Below are positions 14,692 through 15,464 of a DNA stretch of 15,464 bases, in pieces. The stretch's first letter is position 1, and each line of letters starts with the position of its first letter. A program made the position numbers and the translations under genes. The stretch is taken from assembly GCA_032118015.1 (NCBI GenBank), contig JAULYE010000176.1:1-15464 (forward strand), read 5' to 3'. The stretch comes from Casp-actino8 sp032118015 (GTDB taxonomy: Bacteria; Actinomycetota; Acidimicrobiia; Acidimicrobiales; Ilumatobacteraceae). Under the pieces are notes generated by a model. It was not told the DNA's origin, searched no databases, and was given only the letters and a program-made list of their open reading frames with translations.

Positions 14692-15125
14692 TCCCCCGGT
14701 GGTATCCCACTCGGATCGAGTTGAGCGAGGAACAGCCGACAGCGCTCTGCCTCGTCGTCCTCTCCAATTTGCTCTGCCACTCGTGAGAGTCCATGTAGAC
14801 ATCGAAGAAAACTGACGTTGGTCGGCGCCGACCACCGTACGAAACCAGATCCGCGCCATCCGTTCTGACGCAATGTGTCGAGACCTCTGTGATAGCCGAC
14901 TCGAAAGTAGGCATACTGCTCGAGCGGAGAACGTCCGAACCGTCCAGCCATCGACCATCCGGCCAAGGACCGTGGCCGAGCCGCGACCAGTCGACTGACT
15001 TGAGCAAGCGGCTCATCAGATGACGCAGCACGGTCCAACTCTTGGAGAAAAGCCGGATCTTCTTCGGGTAGGACAGTGGATGGCAATCCACCAGGTGACA
15101 TGCGAACTGCATGGGTATCGGACAC
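14688..15125 (-). CDS. DUF3151 family protein
   Basis: This actinobacterial family has no established function. The diagnostic core is AYFRVGYHRGLDTLRQNGWR, followed by G-F-VRWSAPTNVSFLRCLHGL and a C-terminal IGEDDEAERCRLFLAQLDP, all typical of DUF3151. The protein appears to be helical and soluble. I chose the GTG at 15125 (145 residues) because TACTGT lies exactly six bases upstream (15137-15132), fitting a leaderless message, and no Shine-Dalgarno precedes the alternative ATG at 15101 (137 residues). Family members usually have about 10-18 residues before the first conserved block, so both fit. An ATG at 15182 would run into the divergent gene and is rejected. It is the first gene of the operon with mobA, the rhodanese gene and rnd, and overlaps mobA by four bases. 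Confidence 0.88.
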   Translation of the reverse strand: MSDTHAVRMSPGGLPSTVLPEEDPAFLQELDRAASSDEPLAQVSRLVAARPRSLAGWSMAGRFGRSPLEQYAYFRVGYHRGLDTLRQNGWRGSGFVRWSAPTNVSFLRCLHGLSRVAEQIGEDDEAERCRLFLAQLDPSGIPPGE

Positions 15126-15131
15126 AGCTTC

Positions 15132-15141
15132 ACAGTAATCT
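15132..15141. promoter_or_regulatory. overlapping divergent -10 elements
   Basis: TAATCT (15136-15141, plus) lies six bases before the GTG at 15148. TACTGT (15137-15132, minus) lies six bases before the GTG at 15125. The two hexamers share the base pairs at 15136-15137. Both fit TANNNT at leaderless spacing, suggesting a compact bidirectional promoter. No -35 elements are obvious. Confidence 0.45.
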
Positions 15142-15147
15142 GACCCG

Positions 15148-15453
15148 GTGACCGATCTCGTCTCAGCCTTGATGTTTGCCATCGATGTGTCTCAAGTACG
15201 CAATGTGACACTTGCTGGATCGGTGGTTCCTGTGATCATCGGCTTGTTGTTGTTCAGGATCATCGCAGGAGCTTTCGCCCGCGTCTTCATCCTTGTGATC
15301 GCCCTCGTTGTCGGTGGGCTCATCTTTCTTCAGCGCCAGGAAATCACCGACTGCGTCAATAATGCCCGACAGGGCATCGAGGAATTGAACGGCATCGAAG
15401 CACCGAGCATCGAATGCAGAATCTTCGGATTCGATTTCAACGTCGATCCCTGA
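15148..15453 (+). CDS. small membrane protein of unknown function
   Basis: The 101-residue protein is not recognised. Residues about 20-61 are strongly hydrophobic, VTLAGSVVPVIIGLLLF and then FILVIALVVGGLIF, with R37 and R45 between them. This suggests either two short membrane helices or one helix and a re-entrant segment. The remaining C-terminal 40 residues are soluble and contain two cysteines (C69, C90) and an acidic segment. The GTG at 15148 is supported by TAATCT six bases upstream; an ATG at 15172 would shorten the protein by eight residues without changing the membrane part. The gene is complete, with its stop 11 bases before the window edge, and is divergent from the DUF3151 operon. 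Function and topology are unknown. Confidence 0.75.
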   Translation: MTDLVSALMFAIDVSQVRNVTLAGSVVPVIIGLLLFRIIAGAFARVFILVIALVVGGLIFLQRQEITDCVNNARQGIEELNGIEAPSIECRIFGFDFNVDP

Positions 15454-15464
15454 TCACTTCGCTC

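Noticed and set aside
14692..14958. N-terminal extension of MobA (89 codons)
   Set aside because: It lies inside the DUF3151 gene in another frame and has no NTP-transferase counterpart.
15126..15182. Upstream ATG start for the DUF3151 gene
   Set aside because: It would overlap the divergent membrane-protein gene by 35 bases and exceed the usual family length.
14483..15211. Minus-strand open frame of 242 codons over mobA and the DUF3151 gene
   Set aside because: Another frame of two recognised genes with no motif of its own.

Overview
The window looks like part of an Actinomycetota chromosome with moderately high GC. The main evidence is lineage-typical gene content: a DUF3151 protein, a DUF3073-like acidic small protein, and the order alaS-ruvX-mltG-aroE-aroC-aroK-aroB-aroQ. 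About half of the genes have GTG starts, and some have no Shine-Dalgarno but a TANNNT box six bases before the start, which suggests leaderless transcription. The class Acidimicrobiia is possible, but I cannot establish it from the sequence alone. I see no tRNA, rRNA, insertion sequence, CRISPR array or prophage gene. This is a dense housekeeping region and not a mobile island.

Region 1 (1-8451, all minus strand) is one tightly packed eight-gene operon. It reads alaS (alanyl-tRNA synthetase), ruvX (pre-16S rRNA nuclease/Holliday-junction resolvase family), mltG (peptidoglycan lytic transglycosylase), then five shikimate-pathway genes: aroE, aroC, aroK, aroB and aroQ. aroQ is cut by the left edge. 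Four junctions overlap by one to four bases (TGATG, GTGA, ATGA, GTGA), so translation is probably coupled along the operon. Together the aro genes supply DHQ synthase, DHQ dehydratase, shikimate dehydrogenase, shikimate kinase and chorismate synthase. The DAHP synthase and EPSP synthase genes are not in the window.

Region 2 (8452-9428) holds a divergent single gene for an eight-cysteine protein resembling YkgJ-type cysteine-cluster proteins. Two hairpins follow it, between convergent genes. Region 3 (9429-11505, minus) is a two-gene unit: a small acidic-tailed protein followed by the ribosome-associated GTPase typA/bipA. A 253-base divergent intergenic region separates it from Region 4 (11759-12544, plus), an orphan ParA/MinD-family ATPase with a tryptophan/arginine-rich C-terminal helix. 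Region 5 (12549-15125, minus) is a four-gene operon: DUF3151 protein, mobA-like nucleotidyltransferase, single-domain rhodanese and RNase D. Region 6 (15148-15453, plus) is a small membrane protein, divergent from that operon and probably sharing overlapping -10 elements with it.

I found no obviously new multi-gene system. The oddities most worth a second look are: a 16-bp imperfect tandem duplication over the rhodanese start, which puts a decoy ATG and a seven-codon mini-ORF under the only good ribosome-binding site; the amphipathic C-terminal helix of the orphan ParA; a Gln-to-Leu change at a normally conserved shikimate-contacting position of AroE; and the overlapping divergent leaderless promoters near 15136.
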